Of a stretch of 64,000 nucleotides of DNA, positions 10,246-23,265 are shown one piece after another (positions within the stretch are counted from its first letter, which is position 1; each line of letters starts with the position of its first letter). Below the pieces are notes generated by a model. That model worked only from the letters and a program-made list of their open reading frames with translations. It was not told the DNA's origin and made no database searches. A program made the translations under genes and the position numbers. Source of the stretch: Cycas panzhihuaensis (Eukaryota > Cycadophyta); contig CM041465.1 in NCBI GenBank assembly GCA_023213395.1, forward strand, positions 105,407,741-105,471,740, read 5' to 3'.

Positions 10246-12775
10246 CTACTGCTGCCCCACTCCTAGGGTACCATCTCCTGGCCTGTGTGATCCCTCTCCT
10301 GGGGTCCACATCCTTCTGAGGATCCTCTTAGGCCTCCACGAGCTCCCTGCCTCGCTCCCCTCATCGCGTGGCTGTCTTGGGGTCATCGCTGCCATGTGGG
10401 TATATGTCTTGCTCTTGCTCGACCTCAATGCCACCTGATCTACTAACTGATCATATCTGGCCTGGATACGATCTCTCTCGCCCTCCACTCCTCAGAAATG
10501 CTCCTCCAGCACTACTATCTGGACTGTGCTCCTTGTGTCTCCACACTCCTCCACAGGCCTCGAGGCTGCCGGTCTCATGATGCGTCTCGCTCACGTCTGG
10601 CCTCGTCTAGCTCCCGCTGCATCTGTCCCCTAAATGCCATGTGCTCTTGGGAATTTGCAGCCTAAATGTCTCTCACCCTCGCCAATGCAACGAATGCTAC
10701 CATATGTGCACCTGCCGATCTAGGCGCATCCTCTGCCTAGATGGGCGGTTGCCCCTTTGCATACACCTGAGGGAACATCTCCCTCACCATGGTCTCTACT
10801 AACCGCTTGATCTCCGCTGTACCTTCCAATCTAATATACCATATGTTAGTGTATATCCCACTGCATACCAAAATAAAATCAAAGTAAATATCTATCTGGC
10901 TATCAAACGACTGAGGAAATGGTTAGGCCTCACCTACCGCGGTGGCCGGCTCCTCTACTCGTGCAATGATCTCTCCTCCTGGCTCTCCGCTAATTGTTGG
11001 TACCTCCTCCTCAGGTACCACCTCTACCTGGGTCTCTCTCCTCGCTGGGACTGGCTTAGTTATCACCCCTCCGGATCTCCTCACGATTCGTAGCTTGCGA
11101 GCCCTCGTCACTGGCCCCCTGCTCTCCTCTATAGCCCCTGAGGGGCCTGCCTCTCCTCTGGCAGTCCCAGATGGTCTCGCTACTCCTCCTGCCGTCCTTG
11201 ATGGACCTGTCTCTCCAACAGGTCGTGATGGGCCAGCCCCATCTCCTCCATCGTCATCGTCATCGTCATCGTCGTTACCTGAGAGCGCTCTTACTCCGCC
11301 TGCCTTGTTGTCACTATCCCACCTCACCGACCTATAGAGATCTACCACATAATCCATCATGGTGAAGAGGTCTAGTGATGTCGCCTCCACTAATCATTAG
11401 ACCTAAGCTTGGTTCTCCGTCCCCCTTAGCCTAGTCTACCATTTGTGGACCATCGGGGCCCACTCTGCAATGGGGTGTGGTCCCCTCACTGGTACCACCA
11501 CTCTAAAGTGATAAAAAAACCATCACTGTAGCAATGTATTGTATGACAATCCTCCCCTGTCGGTCGTCTTGATGGCATCGAGCTATGTGATGAGGTTCGC
11601 CACTATCAAGGTGGCCTAGTCCATCCTCTCGCTAGCTTCGTAACAACGCACTGCATCCATCCATCCCCTAGGGATGTCTCTATACTACATTTTACGAAAC
11701 CACGAGCAGAATGCACAATGTAATAAGTTTCCTCACCTGAGGAATCCTGGACATCACCATCATCTGGAGAGGGACTCCTCTCCTCTCTCACCTGTCTATC
11801 TCTGTAAAAAATGTAGCTGCCTCTCGATGCGCTACCTCATTGCTAGGCAACGCTCCCAGTGTCACCAACCTCCCAGTCGTTGGTACCCCCAAAATCTGTT
11901 ATATATCCCTTGACGTCACCATCACATCCCTCACCTGAGGCAGATGGAAAACATGTCTTCTCTTATCCTAATATGATATAATATCAACTAGTAGCCTCTG
12001 ATCTGATGCGAACTGGGGTGTCTTCCGGGCCTTGAACAAGCCACACCTCCGCAGAATCCCCTTGTCCTCTCTGGACATCATCTCTATATAGCTCAACATC
12101 GTCATGCCTATGTTTTTGTGGTTACCCACTGCAATAGCAGTCTGTTAACACCATAAACTGATCAAAACCAAGTCTATGTCAGTCATCTATATTCCTGGCT
12201 ATCTTCCAGCTCTTTCTGCTTGAGATTTGGGGCCTCATGGCCCCTCATCTTCTTTCTTCTATAGATCTGCCTTCGTACCATGCTAAACTTCGCGGTACCA
12301 CAAAGTTTAGCTTGGGTCCCGTGGCGATCGGGGCCCCGCGGTAAAGATCACGGCACCACAATCTTTCTGCATGATCAAACAACACCCCAAAAGGAGGGTT
12401 GCCCCAAAAATTAAAAAAAATCCATTTTGGTGGAGCCCGTGGGGCCCACCGGGACTAGGGCTCCCTAATGCCCAGCTCCCCCCTCTTTCTGGGTCCAATT
12501 TGGACTCCAAGAGGCCATTATCTGCCCTTATGGGGCATAAAAGCTACATAAAAATTAACAAAAAGCATTGAATTTTAAACTTTAAAATGGGTAGATTTTG
12601 TAAGATCCACTCACTGGATCTAGTGCATTTGACACCATCACGTCCCTCACCGATCCTGCGGCTCTCTACGTACTCGGATCTATGATCGATCTTCCCTCGC
12701 ATGCCTCCAAAGTTGGGCGGCGCTCCGCTGTGTAAGGAAATGGCTCTAGTTTCTCACGAGAGCTGGTGAAAATGA
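10246..12775 (-). pseudogene. Antisense PMD gene of B
   Basis: Exon 1 is about 12615-12775 with an ATG eight codons before the GTGAGT donor. Intron 1 is 12142-12614 (acceptor TTAACAG), exon 2 is 10934-12141, intron 2 is 10823-10933 (111 bp, GT-AG) and exon 3 is 10246-10822. Exon 2 encodes a decayed plant mobile domain (about 11650-12100), then an acidic stretch (NDDDDDDDDGGDG near 11260) and a Pro/Gly/Ser-rich linker. Exon 3 encodes a charged tail ending GVGQQ. Stops and at least one indel break it. PMD proteins are nuclear factors related to transposase-derived families and linked to silencing in plants. The role here is unknown. Confidence 0.75.
12282..12311. repeat. GGTACC palindrome in intron 1 of B
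   Basis: Arms GCTAAACTT (12282-12290) and AAGTTTAGC (12303-12311) surround CGCGGTACCAC. Confidence 0.7.
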
Positions 12776-12796
12776 ATTCATTTTCTGTCGAATTTC

Positions 12797-12804
12797 TTTA
12801 TATA
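12797..12804 (-). promoter_or_regulatory. TATA box of antisense gene, B
   Basis: It reads TATATAAA on the minus strand, preceded by the same C-rich block as in the other copies. It lies about 190 nt upstream of the exon 1 donor. Confidence 0.6.
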
Positions 12805-12807
12805 GGT

Positions 12808-13329
12808 GGGGGCCCCAACAGGCACTCTCTCCGTTTCTTCTCTCGTGATAGTTGTTGGAATCGTCTCGTTTCCCCGATCACCTTTGTCTTCTGGCCCTGT
12901 TGCCCATTGTGCTCTTTTGATGCCCTTTTTGCCCTGTCTTGCAAGTGCATTTATGGCCCCTCATCATTACACTTTTTCCTAAGGCCCTTCTGTCTCGTTT
13001 TATATGCCGCTCCCGTGCATACCTAAGTTTATACTTGTTTGGCTCGTTTCGCCATTATGGACTCATTTCTGCAGCCCTTTTTCACTCCTGGGGTCTCCAA
13101 AGGGAATGCTCCCTCGTCCGGGGGCATGTTTTGCTTCCCAAAGCAACCTTTGGTACTCTAGGGTGCCTTTTCTCTGCCCGCTCTCAAGCAGTAGTCAGAC
13201 TACTTACTTTCATCCTTGGGTAGCCTCATTGCTAGGTCCTCCTACCCTTCACGGCCACTTATTACTTGCCTTTCGAGTATCTCTTTCACTCCATCATTAA
13301 TTATTATCCCCAGGATTTAGTGTTCACTC
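12808..13329. other. Spacer between antisense promoter and aRNH of B
   Basis: No gene recognised. A pyrimidine-rich stretch ending TATCCCCAG at about 13303-13311, shortly before the aRNH ATG, is the best splice-acceptor candidate of the five copies. Confidence 0.45.
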
Positions 13330-13752
13330 ATGTCCCTCTACATATTTACCAATAGCAAAAGCCGCAGTAACCTTGGACCTTCTACCACTGCTTGGATCCT
13401 TCGCATCCCTTTCAGACATGATTTCCTACGTTCTGGGATTTTTCTCCCTGAGGCAACCAATAACGAAGCTAAATACATGACTGTTATTAAAGCCCTTACT
13501 AATGCTCTCCATTTCCATCATGGACCCATCATTTTGCTTTCCGACTCTCAAGTTGTGGTGTCCCATCTCGCCCAGGTTTACTAGGTGTAATGCCCTCACT
13601 TAAGAACCCTCGCTTTAGCCACCAGATCTTTCTTAGCCTACTTTTCATTAGTTGATATTCAACACATCCCTCGAGACCTCAATGCTGAGGCAGAAAGCCT
13701 TGTCTGCCTCATCCTTGAGCGTCGCCTCTCTCTTCTTAACGACCGCCTTTGA
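13330..13752 (+). pseudogene. Second RNase H (aRNH) of B
   Basis: A 140-codon frame homologous to the aRNH of D. The first catalytic Asp is lost (FTNSKSRSN instead of FTDGGSRGN). The Glu (NNEAKY) and third Asp (SDSQVVV) remain, as does the late NAEAES-type motif with D changed to E. A stop follows codon 84. It is inactive by sequence. Confidence 0.75.
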
Positions 13753-14110
13753 GACTTACCTGGCCAGCCCATGCCCAAGCCTATGGTCACCTTTATTCTA
13801 ATCTACTTGTTTAGTGTATAGGGTGCCCTCATATCACTCATTGTATTTCAATAATGGGAGACATCCCCCTCATTCACTTTCTTCACTTACATGTCAACTT
13901 TTAGACGATGCATAGGCAGCCCCTATGTTGCCCTCGTCTCTGTCTCCCTTGTCCATGTATTCCGCCACGACACTCGCCGATGCCCTTGGTCCATATGATG
14001 TTCATGGTTTGTTTATATATATATGCATGTGCTACTGATGATTTTTTGTTGTCAGTATTCACCATCACACCATGCTTTCGAGCATTGAGGCTCTACTGCC
14101 AAGGGGGCAG
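13753..14110 (+). other. aRNH-LTR spacer and polypurine tract of B
   Basis: Non-coding, with a short TA run near 14014-14024 and the polypurine tract AAGGGGGCAG at 14101-14110 against the LTR start. Confidence 0.55.
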
Positions 14111-16720
14111 TGTTTCCCGACTACCAGGAATGGAATTGAGATGCATCGACTCAGGTAAGCTCAGGTATATGTTCTCACTCCCATCTTCACTCTTGTTTGA
14201 CTGAGGTTGCTTAGTATAGATTGCCTGATGCATGCTTGCCTGCCATTCGCATTATTGCATTGCCTTCTTGCTTGATCACACCGCATGTGCCTGCCACACA
14301 CCACTCAGCCTATGATGACCCACAGTGGGGGCATTCTTCAGTGAGTGCTACACCCCATATGGCACATAGCCACCCACATCATCTCCACGACCCCTTGGGA
14401 CATCTTAGCCAGTCACATTTCGGCTTTGATAGCATCTTGCCTATGCTTAGGGTTGCTTTCTGAGTACGATTGGACCCCCGGTCGAGACCCGTCTCTCTTT
14501 CCTGACCACTTGTCAGTCACCTGGGCACCAATTTCCAGCTTGTTTAGCCCTAACTTGTTCCCTACTTAGCTCCAGATCCCATTTTTTGCTTGATTTTTAC
14601 CTTCAAGTACTTGCCATTGTAAACTTAGTGGTGCCGTGATGTTTACTGCCATACGACTGTTCAAAAACGTTTTTAAAACTAATGCGGCAGTTCCTGCTCT
14701 TTTTGCAGAACTGCCACATGGCGTCCATGCATTTCTCCTTCCCCGTGACTCTCAATGTTTACTTAGGGTCAATGGGGGATAAAAACTAAAAAGTTACTTA
14801 TTCTTTCTTCTTCTTCATTCATTTTTTAGATGCAACTCCTACAACCCTCCTCTACCTACTGCAAATAGACACTCCTCAGCTACTACTCTTCCTACAAAGG
14901 CTACTACTGCACATCAGGCTCAGCGCCAGCAGTTCAAGGCTTCCTCTTACAGGTTCAAATGGTGGCAAGAAGGGTATTCATAGGATTCTCCAAGAAGAAA
15001 GCTTCAAGGTCCCAAATCGTAATGGTACTTCTCACAGCAGCCTCTCCTCCAAAACCAGCCATCAAACCCTATCAAATGTAGGTCCTTTCTACTATTTTCT
15101 AGCAGAGATACATTCTTACTCTTTGCTATAAGGTACTCTCCATATTTGCTTTGAGATTTATGCTCGTTCCTTACATTTTTTATGAATAAGTGCTTGGTTT
15201 ATGTGCTTTCTTGATATTGTGCCCATTTAGCACTAGTCTTTTGTACTTTGTATCATAGTGCTTCTCTTCCTATTCATGTAACCCTGCTTTAAGGTGGCTG
15301 TTGCAGGGGGGTGACATAAAGAAAAGTAGAGGGAGGAAGGCAGGGTCAGTCCCCCTTGTTGTCCTTCTCCCCAAGGGTCCAAACCCTTCTTTTCTTTCTC
15401 CTTGCACCTTTTTGCCTCCCTTGAAGTTGGGTTAGGGACTTGGAAGCCTACCTTCAAATCTAAACTAGCATTGGCAACCCCTTGCTATGATGGTTTCAGA
15501 TTTTCATTTGCTAGTTTTGGGCACTGCATAAGCCCCAAAACCACTCCTTGTTGGTTCACAACCTGCAGCCCATCCCACTTGGACGATCTGCTGCTCATAG
15601 CACCTCGTCCTTTGGGTGTGCTTGCATGCCATCCTGCTGGTTTTTCTCCTCTTTGCTTGCTGTCCTACATCATTATTGTAATTCATTTCTCCTTCCCTGA
15701 GGCCACGTGGGGATCTTCCGTGGGTGAGCCAACCATTCCGAGGCTAACTCCTTTGTTTTGGGTACCGGTTGAGGTGGTTGTTTGTTGGAATATTGTTTAG
15801 AGTTTTTCTTTGGAATAACATACATATGTTTTGACTTAGTTTGATTTCAGTTCTTCTATAGTTAAGTGCATATATTAGATATACTTTATGGCCCCTCTTC
15901 CGAGAGGGAAAAACTTGTGTGTTTGACTGGAAGATCTTGCAATCGTGGAGTTACACACGAGATGAGCCAGTTAACAGGTTCGTTTCTTATTTGTTCCTTT
16001 TTCTTCATTTCCCTTCGTCACTGCTTTGCTTTACTTTTTGCATATATTGGGGAGGTAAGTTAGCCCCCTTCGGCTACTCACGGCAACCATCACCGGTTGG
16101 TCTCACCTATGTGATAAGTGGAGTGGGAAGGTGCGTAAAGTAACGGGATTTATAGCACTTCATTCGAGTACCAGATCCAGGTACTCTTCTTTTTCCCTTT
16201 TTGTCTCTTTTCCTATAGCATTATTTCCCATGCATATGTGTGCATATTAAAAAACACATAGGAAACAGAAAAAGGGAAAGAACACATCTATGCATTTGCA
16301 TGTTTGTTTTCTTCATAGTTATTTTGTTATACATAGATAGTCTCCCTTGGACATGAGCTAGCTATTTCTTGCTCCTTTGACTAACTTATACATAGACATC
16401 GCACTACACGCACCCTACTTACATGTTGCCTTCTCACCTCTTTGAGAAGACGCAACCTACCAGGTCCTTTCTTCCTCTTCTCAGCCATTAAGGGGTAGGA
16501 GGGCCTCGCCTTTTGGGATGACCCAAGGCCTCACCTTGCGTCTCTTCTTCATGATCACCTAGAAGTAATTAGTCACCTTTACAGGTCCTGAATCTGTGCT
16601 CCAGCGCACAGATGTCCTGCGTAGTGATTCCTTGCCAATCTATCTGACTCATAATCTGACTTAGTTCTATATAGTTGTATCTTGCTAAACGTAGAAAACC
16701 ACCCCGCGGGAAGTATTTCA
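14111..16720 (+). repeat. 3' LTR of element B
   Basis: 2610 bp from TGTTTCCC to GTATTTCA. A TATA-like GATAAAAA lies at about 14778-14786. The GGTACC cluster is reduced in this copy. No gene inside. Confidence 0.85.
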
Positions 16721-19700
16721 GAGCCTGATCACTCTCTCATGTCACATACCATCATGCATGTTGACCAGCAGATCCCTAGCTCTCCCCTTCCATCATCTTT
16801 CACAAGTGATGGCATCAAGAGTTTCCCTTCTGCCTCTCACAAGAGAACTCTCCTCGACTCTCCCTTAGAGTCCCTTAGGGATGTTGAGTAGCTTGTAGGT
16901 CATCCTGGCTCTATTGCTCCTATTTTATCCTACACCTTATCCATTTGAAATCAAGTCATCCATGGGTTGGACTACTTCAAGGACGACAAGGCCTTACTAG
17001 AATACTTAGCGGGCTCCATGCCCAACTTACCTTCTGGTCACCATAAGCTTGGCCACCAAAAGATCTTAGCGATTGGGTCTATGTTAGCTAACCCGATCTC
17101 ATCTTCCATTTCGTCTCCTCCTATTGATCTTGCCCCTATCCATTTCGAGGAGGGGAATGCCATGTGTATGGGGGCAACTTAGGACATAGTCCTTGCCCCA
17201 GGCAAGGTCATTAAGGTAGGGGCAGAATGTACTCCTGATGAAGTAAGGGAATACTCCCTTCTGTTCCAGGAATTCCAGGAGGTTTTCATGTAGGACTACT
17301 CTGACATGAAGGGAATTGACCCCTCCATTGTCACCCACAACCTTACAACTATTCCTGGTGCCCATCCTATGCACCAGAAGCAGCGTCCTCTCCATCCCAA
17401 ACTTTCAGTCACTGTCAAGATAGAGGTTGAAAAACTCTTGGATGTAGGACTTATCTCTTCCATCGATTACCCTAAGTGGGTATTGAACATCGTTCCCATT
17501 GCCAAGAAGAACAGGACCATTCAGATATGCATTGATTTTCATGACATTAATAATACATGTCCCAAAGATAACTTCCCACTCCCCTTTATCGATCAAATAA
17601 TCAATCAAACTGCTAGATTCAAAGTCATGTCCTTAATAGACAGCTTCTCTAGCTACAACCAGATCCAGATATCTCCTGAAGACTGCCACAAGACAGCCTT
17701 CATTACACCATGGGGTACCTTTACCTATAAGGTAATACCCTTTGGTCTTAAAAATGGAGGTGCTACTTACCAGAGAGCTATGCATTTCATTTTCCATGAC
17801 CTCATCAACAGCACGTTGGAGGTCTTCATGGATGACATGATGGGTCTCTCACATACTAGAGCCCATCATCCCTCTGACCTACGAGCCATCTTCGAACGAT
17901 GTCGCAAGTATCATATCAGTCTAAACCCACTTAAATACATGTTTATTATCACTTCATGTAAACTTCTAGGTTTCTTTGTATCAAAATAAGGAATCTAAAT
18001 CGATCCAGATAAAGTCAAGGTAATCCTTGATATGTCGCCTCCTAGAACCCAACAACAGATCAAGTCGTTTCTAGGTAGGCTCAGTTTCCTTAGGCACTTT
18101 TTGGCAGACTTTGCCATAAATGCCAAACCCCTTACCAACTTATTAAAGAAAGGAGCCTTGTTTATTTGGTCTGACAAGACTAAACAAGCCTTTGCATAGG
18201 AAGCTCTCGCTTCCGCTCCTATGTTGGTGCCTCCTCATTTTGACAGGCCCTTCATCTTATATACCTCGGCAACCAATGAATCCTTGGGCATGATACTCGC
18301 ATAGGAGGACGATTCAGGAACTGAGAGAGCAATCTATTTTATCAGCTGCACCCTCGTGGCTGCTGAACTTAATTATCCTCCCACTAAGAAGGAATGTCTC
18401 TCCTTGGTCTATACGACCAAGAAGTTCAGGCATTACTTGCTTGGTAATACTACCAAGGTGATCATCCAATCTAATCCCTTGCATTATTTATTTACTCGTT
18501 CAGACTTGATGGGTAGGGTAGGCCGTTGGGCTATCCTTCTTCAAGAGTTTGACCTGCAAGTCATTAACAGGAAGTCGAAAAAGGGAATGATAGTGGTAGA
18601 ATAGTTAGCAGATGCCCCCATTCCCAACACGAGCGGCGTTCTCATTGATGACTCTCTCCCTGACGAGTCTATTCTGACCATCCAGGGCACTTCTCCTCAT
18701 CCACTCACCGATAGTGAGTGGTATGGCGACATTGTATGGTATTTGACTCAGCAGGAATACCACCCTAAAGCTAGCAATAAAGTTAGATTGTATATCCGCA
18801 CCACCGCTAGACAACACTTCCTCATAGACAAGGTGTTGTACAAGAGGTCCTTCGATGGGATCCCACTTCGCTGCGTCGCTTCAGATGAAGTGGACCAAAT
18901 ACTCTGTGAATGCCATCATGGCATTTACGGGGGCCACTTTGGGGGCCAATCCATGGCCCAAAGGATCCTTCACATGGGTTATTGTTGGCCGTCCCTTTTC
19001 AAGGATGCCCACACTTACGCCTTGAGATGTTGGCGATGCCAAGAGCACACTAATATCTCTCATGTACCTTCCGAGGCCCTGCACCCTATCGTATCTCCAT
19101 GGCCCTTTTCTCAATAGGGTTTAGACCTCATTGGTGCCATATCACCACCTTCTTTGGCGCAGCACAAGTACATCTTGACTGCTACGGAGTATTTCACCAA
19201 ATAGGCAGAGGCAATCCCCCTGTCCACTACACCTGGCAAAACAATAGCTACCTTCATCTACCAGCACATCATTTATCATTTCAGGAGTCCAGACGTCTTG
19301 ATCACAGACAATGGAATCCCCTTTTGTAACAAGGAGGTGGACGAGCTTTGCGAGAAATTCAAGATTTCACATAAGACCTCGTCTCCTTATTATCCCCAAG
19401 CAAATAGACAAGTTGAATCATTCAACAAAGTCCTTCATTCTAAAGAAAACTGTTGCGCAATCTCAAAGAGATTGGCACCTCCAACTCCCTTACGCCTGCA
19501 GCCTATCGCACTTCTATCCGTACGGTGACTGGAATGACTCTATTTTCCTTAGTCTATAGAACTGAGGTAGTACTCCCACTGGAAGTGCAGATCCCCTCTC
19601 TACGAGTCTCCCTTAGAGGTCTTATCGATAAGGAGTCTATCCGCCAGGCTCATCTCCTAGATCTCAAGGCCTTGGATGAGAGGCGCTTAATGGCTTATCA

Positions 19701-19956
19701 AGCGAATCTCGCTTCGAAAGCTCGCCTGCAAAGGACTCATGACAAACATCTTTATGCTCGTCCTTTATGCCCTAGGGACTACGTCCTTAAGTTGGAATAT
19801 CTCTACGATCGTCTTACCAAATTTAGACCTAAATCGGTCGGTCCTTTCGTCATTCTTGAGAGCCTCGATAAAGGCACCTATAGGATCGCCACCTTGGAGG
19901 GCCTGGAATTTGAGAAGGCAGTCAACAGAAAATTCCTTAAGAAATTTTATGCATGA
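16721..19956 (+). pseudogene. pol of C: linker, RT, RNase H, integrase
   Basis: The linker runs to about 17187, with a CAG-to-TAG stop at 17180-17182 also present in D. RT follows. The frame 17306-17989 is open for 227 codons and contains the YPKWVLNIVPIAKKN start of the RT core and the FMDD catalytic motif at 17825-17836. RNase H (about 18240-18604) and integrase (18743-19956) are broken by stops, several shared with A. The integrase HHCC region (ECHHGIYGGHFGG) and TDNG are well preserved, but a tryptophan before the first catalytic Asp is a stop. The C-terminal 167 codons (19453-19956) are open. Confidence 0.9.
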
Positions 19957-20592
19957 TCCTATCGGCAATTCCTTCACCACACTCTGAAATGAGCTTAAAC
20001 TACCATCCTGAGTCATGCCCTTTTCTCCCAGTCATGGGTGGAATGATAATTTAAGATGGCCTCTCCCATTTCTTTCTGGTTCCTCCTGCAGAACCCGTGT
20101 TCCTACATCCTTTTGGGACTTTTATCTTCCTATTTGGGCATCCCCCAGTTAGGATGATGCTCTGGAGTATCGTTACTCCCCCCTCTCTCGCTTGGTGTTT
20201 CCTTCGCATATCCTACTATGCTCCTCCATGGACATGCGTGTTGCTCTATTTCTAACCCCATATGTGCCTATCACCTCTACTCATGGTGGTCGTGTGTGCT
20301 CATGTTAGATACATAGCTGTGCATGGAAGGAAATATGTGTATCATATAACAAAGCATCTATAACATACATAACAAAACATACATGTCATCTGCCACACAT
20401 GATATACATATCATCTCATATTAAAATGGGGTACCAATTAACCCATATATATATACATCAAAATCATATGTCAAATCATACATATGGGAAGCTGGTGTCC
20501 TTGCAGAGGGGGTACAATCATATGACTCTATATATATAACCCCTTGGAAGCTCGTGCTTTCCCCTATTAAAATCAAAGACATGAGTACTATC
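19957..20592. other. Spacer between integrase and antisense gene of C
   Basis: Non-coding. Sequence identity to A drops sharply here, from about 98% upstream to a level typical of independent copies. It contains a TA run at about 20443-20453. Confidence 0.45.
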
Positions 20593-22066
20593 CTATTGCT
20601 GCCCTACTCTTAGAGCACCATCTCCTGGTCGGTGTGATCCCTCTCATGGGGACCACATCCCTCTGAGGCTCCTCCTGGGCCTCCGCGAGCTCCCTGCCTC
20701 ACTTCCCTCATCACGTGGCCGCCTTAGGGTCATCGCTGCTATGTGGGTAGACGTCCTACTCCTACTCGACCTCGATACCACCTAGTCTACTAGCTGATCG
20801 TATCGAGCCTAGATACGATCCCTCTCTCTCTCTACTCCGCAGAGTCTCTTCTCTATGCTCCAGAACCTCTCCTCCGTCCCCCGGAGATGCTCCTCTAGGA
20901 CCACCATCCGGACCCTGCTCTTTGTGTCGCCACCTACTCCTCCCTAAGTCTCTAGAGCACATGCAGCGACCACCAGTGTATCCGCTCACTCCGAGCCTCA
21001 TCCGACTCACCTTCATCATCCCACAGATGCTATATGCTCTTGGGACTTTGCAGCCCAGATGTCTCTTACCCTCACCAATGGGGCGAATGCTGCCATGTGG
21101 GTACTTACCGATCTAGGTGCATCCTCGATCTGGATGGGTAGTTGTCCCTCTGCATATACCTAAGGGAACATCTCCCTCACCATGGCCTCTACTAACTGCT
21201 GGATCTCTGTAGTACTTGTAAATCCAACGCACCATATGTCAGTATATACCCAGTTACATATCGAAATAAAACCAAATCAAACTATCTATCCAGTTATAAA
21301 ACGACGGGAAATGGTTAGGCCTCACCTGCTGTGGCTGCCGGCTCCTCTGCTCGTGTGATAACCTCTGCTCCTGGCTCCCCGCCAGCTGCCGGTACCTCCT
21401 TCTTAGGTACCACCTCTGCCTAGGCCTCTCTCCTCACTGGGACTGGCTCAGCTGTCACCTCTCTGAATCTCCTCATGATTCGTAACCTGCAAGCCCTCGT
21501 CACTAGCCCCTTGCTCTCCTCTATAGCCCCTAATAGGCCTGTCTCTCCGATGGCAGTCCCAGATGGCCCTGCTGCTCCTCTTGCTGTCCCTGATGGGCCT
21601 GCCTCTCCCACAGGTCATGACGGGCTGGCCCCATCTCCTCCATCTCCATCGTCATCATTGTCACCGGGGAGTGTCCCTGCTCCACCTATCTCATCGTTAC
21701 TATCCCACCTCACTGCCCTATATGGATCTGCCACATAATCCATCATAGTGAGGAGGTACAACAATGTAGCCTCCACTGAGCATCAGACATGGGCCTGGTC
21801 CTCTATCCCCCTTAGCCTAGTCTGCCACCTATGGACCATCGGGGCCCACTCTACAATGGTGTGTGGTCCTTCCACTAGTGCCACTACTCCAAAATGATTA
21901 AAGAATCAGCACTGTAGCAATGCGTTATAGGATAGTCCTCCCCTGCCTGTCATCCTAATAGCATCCAGTTGTGCGACGAGGTTCATCGCTATCAGGGTGG
22001 CCCAATCCATCCTCTCGCCGGCCTCATAGTGGTGCACTGCATCCATCTATCCCCTAGGGATGTCCC

Positions 22067-22178
22067 TATAGTTCTATTTCTGGGAAACTCATAACAGAAT
22101 GCACAATGTGATGAGCTTCCTCTATAGTTCTGTTTCCAGGAAACCCAGAATAGAATGCACAATGTGATAAGCTTCCTC
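22067..22178. repeat. 56-bp tandem duplication in PMD exon of C
   Basis: Two adjacent copies, 22067-22122 and 22123-22178, both start TATAGTTCT and run through GCACAATGTGAT. They differ at several positions, so the duplication is not recent. Absent from B, D and E. Confidence 0.8.
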
Positions 22179-22726
22179 ACCCAAGAAATCCTGGACATAA
22201 CCATGATCTGGAGAGGAACTCCTCTCCTCTTCCATCTATCTACTCCTGTGAAGAATACTACTGCCTCCCTGTGTGCTGCCTCATTGTTAGGTAGCACTCC
22301 CATTGCAATCAGCCTCCCAGTGACTGGTACTCCTAGTATCTACCTAATATCCCTTAGCATCACTGTCATGTCTCCCACTTGGGGTAGGTGGAAAATGTGC
22401 CTCCTTCGATCCCAGTGTGATACGATGTCAACTAATAGTCGCTAATCTTACGTGTATTGAGGTGTCTTTAGGGCCTTCAATAGGCCACACCTTCGTAGGA
22501 CCCCCTTGTCTTCCCTGGACATCATCTCGATGAAGTTGAGCATTGCCATCCCTATGTTCTCGTGGTTATCCGCCGTGATAACAGCCTATCAACATCACAA
22601 AACCAGTCAAAGTCAAGCTTATGTCAGTTCCCTATCCTTCTGACTATCTGTCAACCCTGTTTGATCGAGATTCGGGACCTCTTGGCCCCCCGTCTTCTTT
22701 TTTATGTAGGTTTGCCTTTGTACTGT

Positions 22727-22756
22727 GCTAAACTCTGTGGTACCGCAGAGTTTAGC
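22727..22756. repeat. 30-bp GGTACC palindrome in intron 1 of C
   Basis: The arms GCTAAACTCTGTGGT and ACCGCAGAGTTTAGC are complementary with one mismatch. This is the longest copy of the motif in the window. Confidence 0.8.
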
Positions 22757-23258
22757 TCAGGTCCCACGACAATTAGGGCCTCGCAGCAAAGATCGTGGCA
22801 CCATGATCTTTACCGCGGTATGAATGGCACCCCCCCAAAAGGGGGGGGAGGGGTTCTGCCCAAAAAATAAAAAAAAACCTTTATGGGTGGACCTCTATGG
22901 GGTCTACCGGGACCAGGGCTACTTAATGCCCAGGTCGCCCCTCTTTTTGGGTCCAATTCGAACTCTGAGAGGTCACTATTTGCCCATATAGGGCACAAAA
23001 ACTACATGAAAATCAATAAAAAAGCATTGAAATGAAAACTTCGAAATGGGATGGGTTTCATAGGATCCACTCACTGGATTCGGCCTGGCTGTTGCCATCT
23101 CGCTCTAATGGTCTCGGTGGCTCTCCCCGTGCTCCGATCCAATGGTTTGATCTCCCTCTGTGTGCCTCCAAAGTCAGGTGGCACTCCGCTACGTAAGGAA
23201 ATGGCTCTGGTTTCTCTTAAGAGCCGGTGAAAATGAATCCAGTTTCTGTCGAATTTCC

Positions 23259-23265
23259 TTATATA
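23259..23265 (-). promoter_or_regulatory. TATA box of antisense gene, C
   Basis: TATATAA on the minus strand, with GCCCCTGCC just upstream, as in the other copies. Confidence 0.6.

Larger units (their letters stand above)
9084..16720 (+). mobile_element. Element B: Tat-like retrotransposon, 3' part
   Basis: It starts abruptly inside integrase directly after the LTR of A, and continues with the integrase C-terminus, antisense PMD gene, aRNH, polypurine tract AAGGGGGCAG (14101-14110) and LTR (14111-16720). Its 5' part is presumably left of A, outside the window. The LTR abuts the protease-RT linker of C (expected duplication gagcc at 16721-16725). It is younger than C and older than A by nesting. 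Confidence 0.85.
20593..23240 (-). pseudogene. Antisense PMD gene of C
   Basis: Exon 1 is about 23075-23240 with ATG and eight codons before the donor (GTGAGT at 23069-23074). Intron 1 is 22586-23074 (489 bp, acceptor GATAG). Exon 2 is 21326-22585, intron 2 is 21215-21325 (111 bp) and exon 3 is 20593-21214. Exon 2 begins AVITADNHENIGM and encodes the plant mobile domain. A 56-bp tandem duplication (22067-22178) shifts its frame. Without it the exon would have the same length class and phase as E. It is broken by further stops. Confidence 0.75.
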
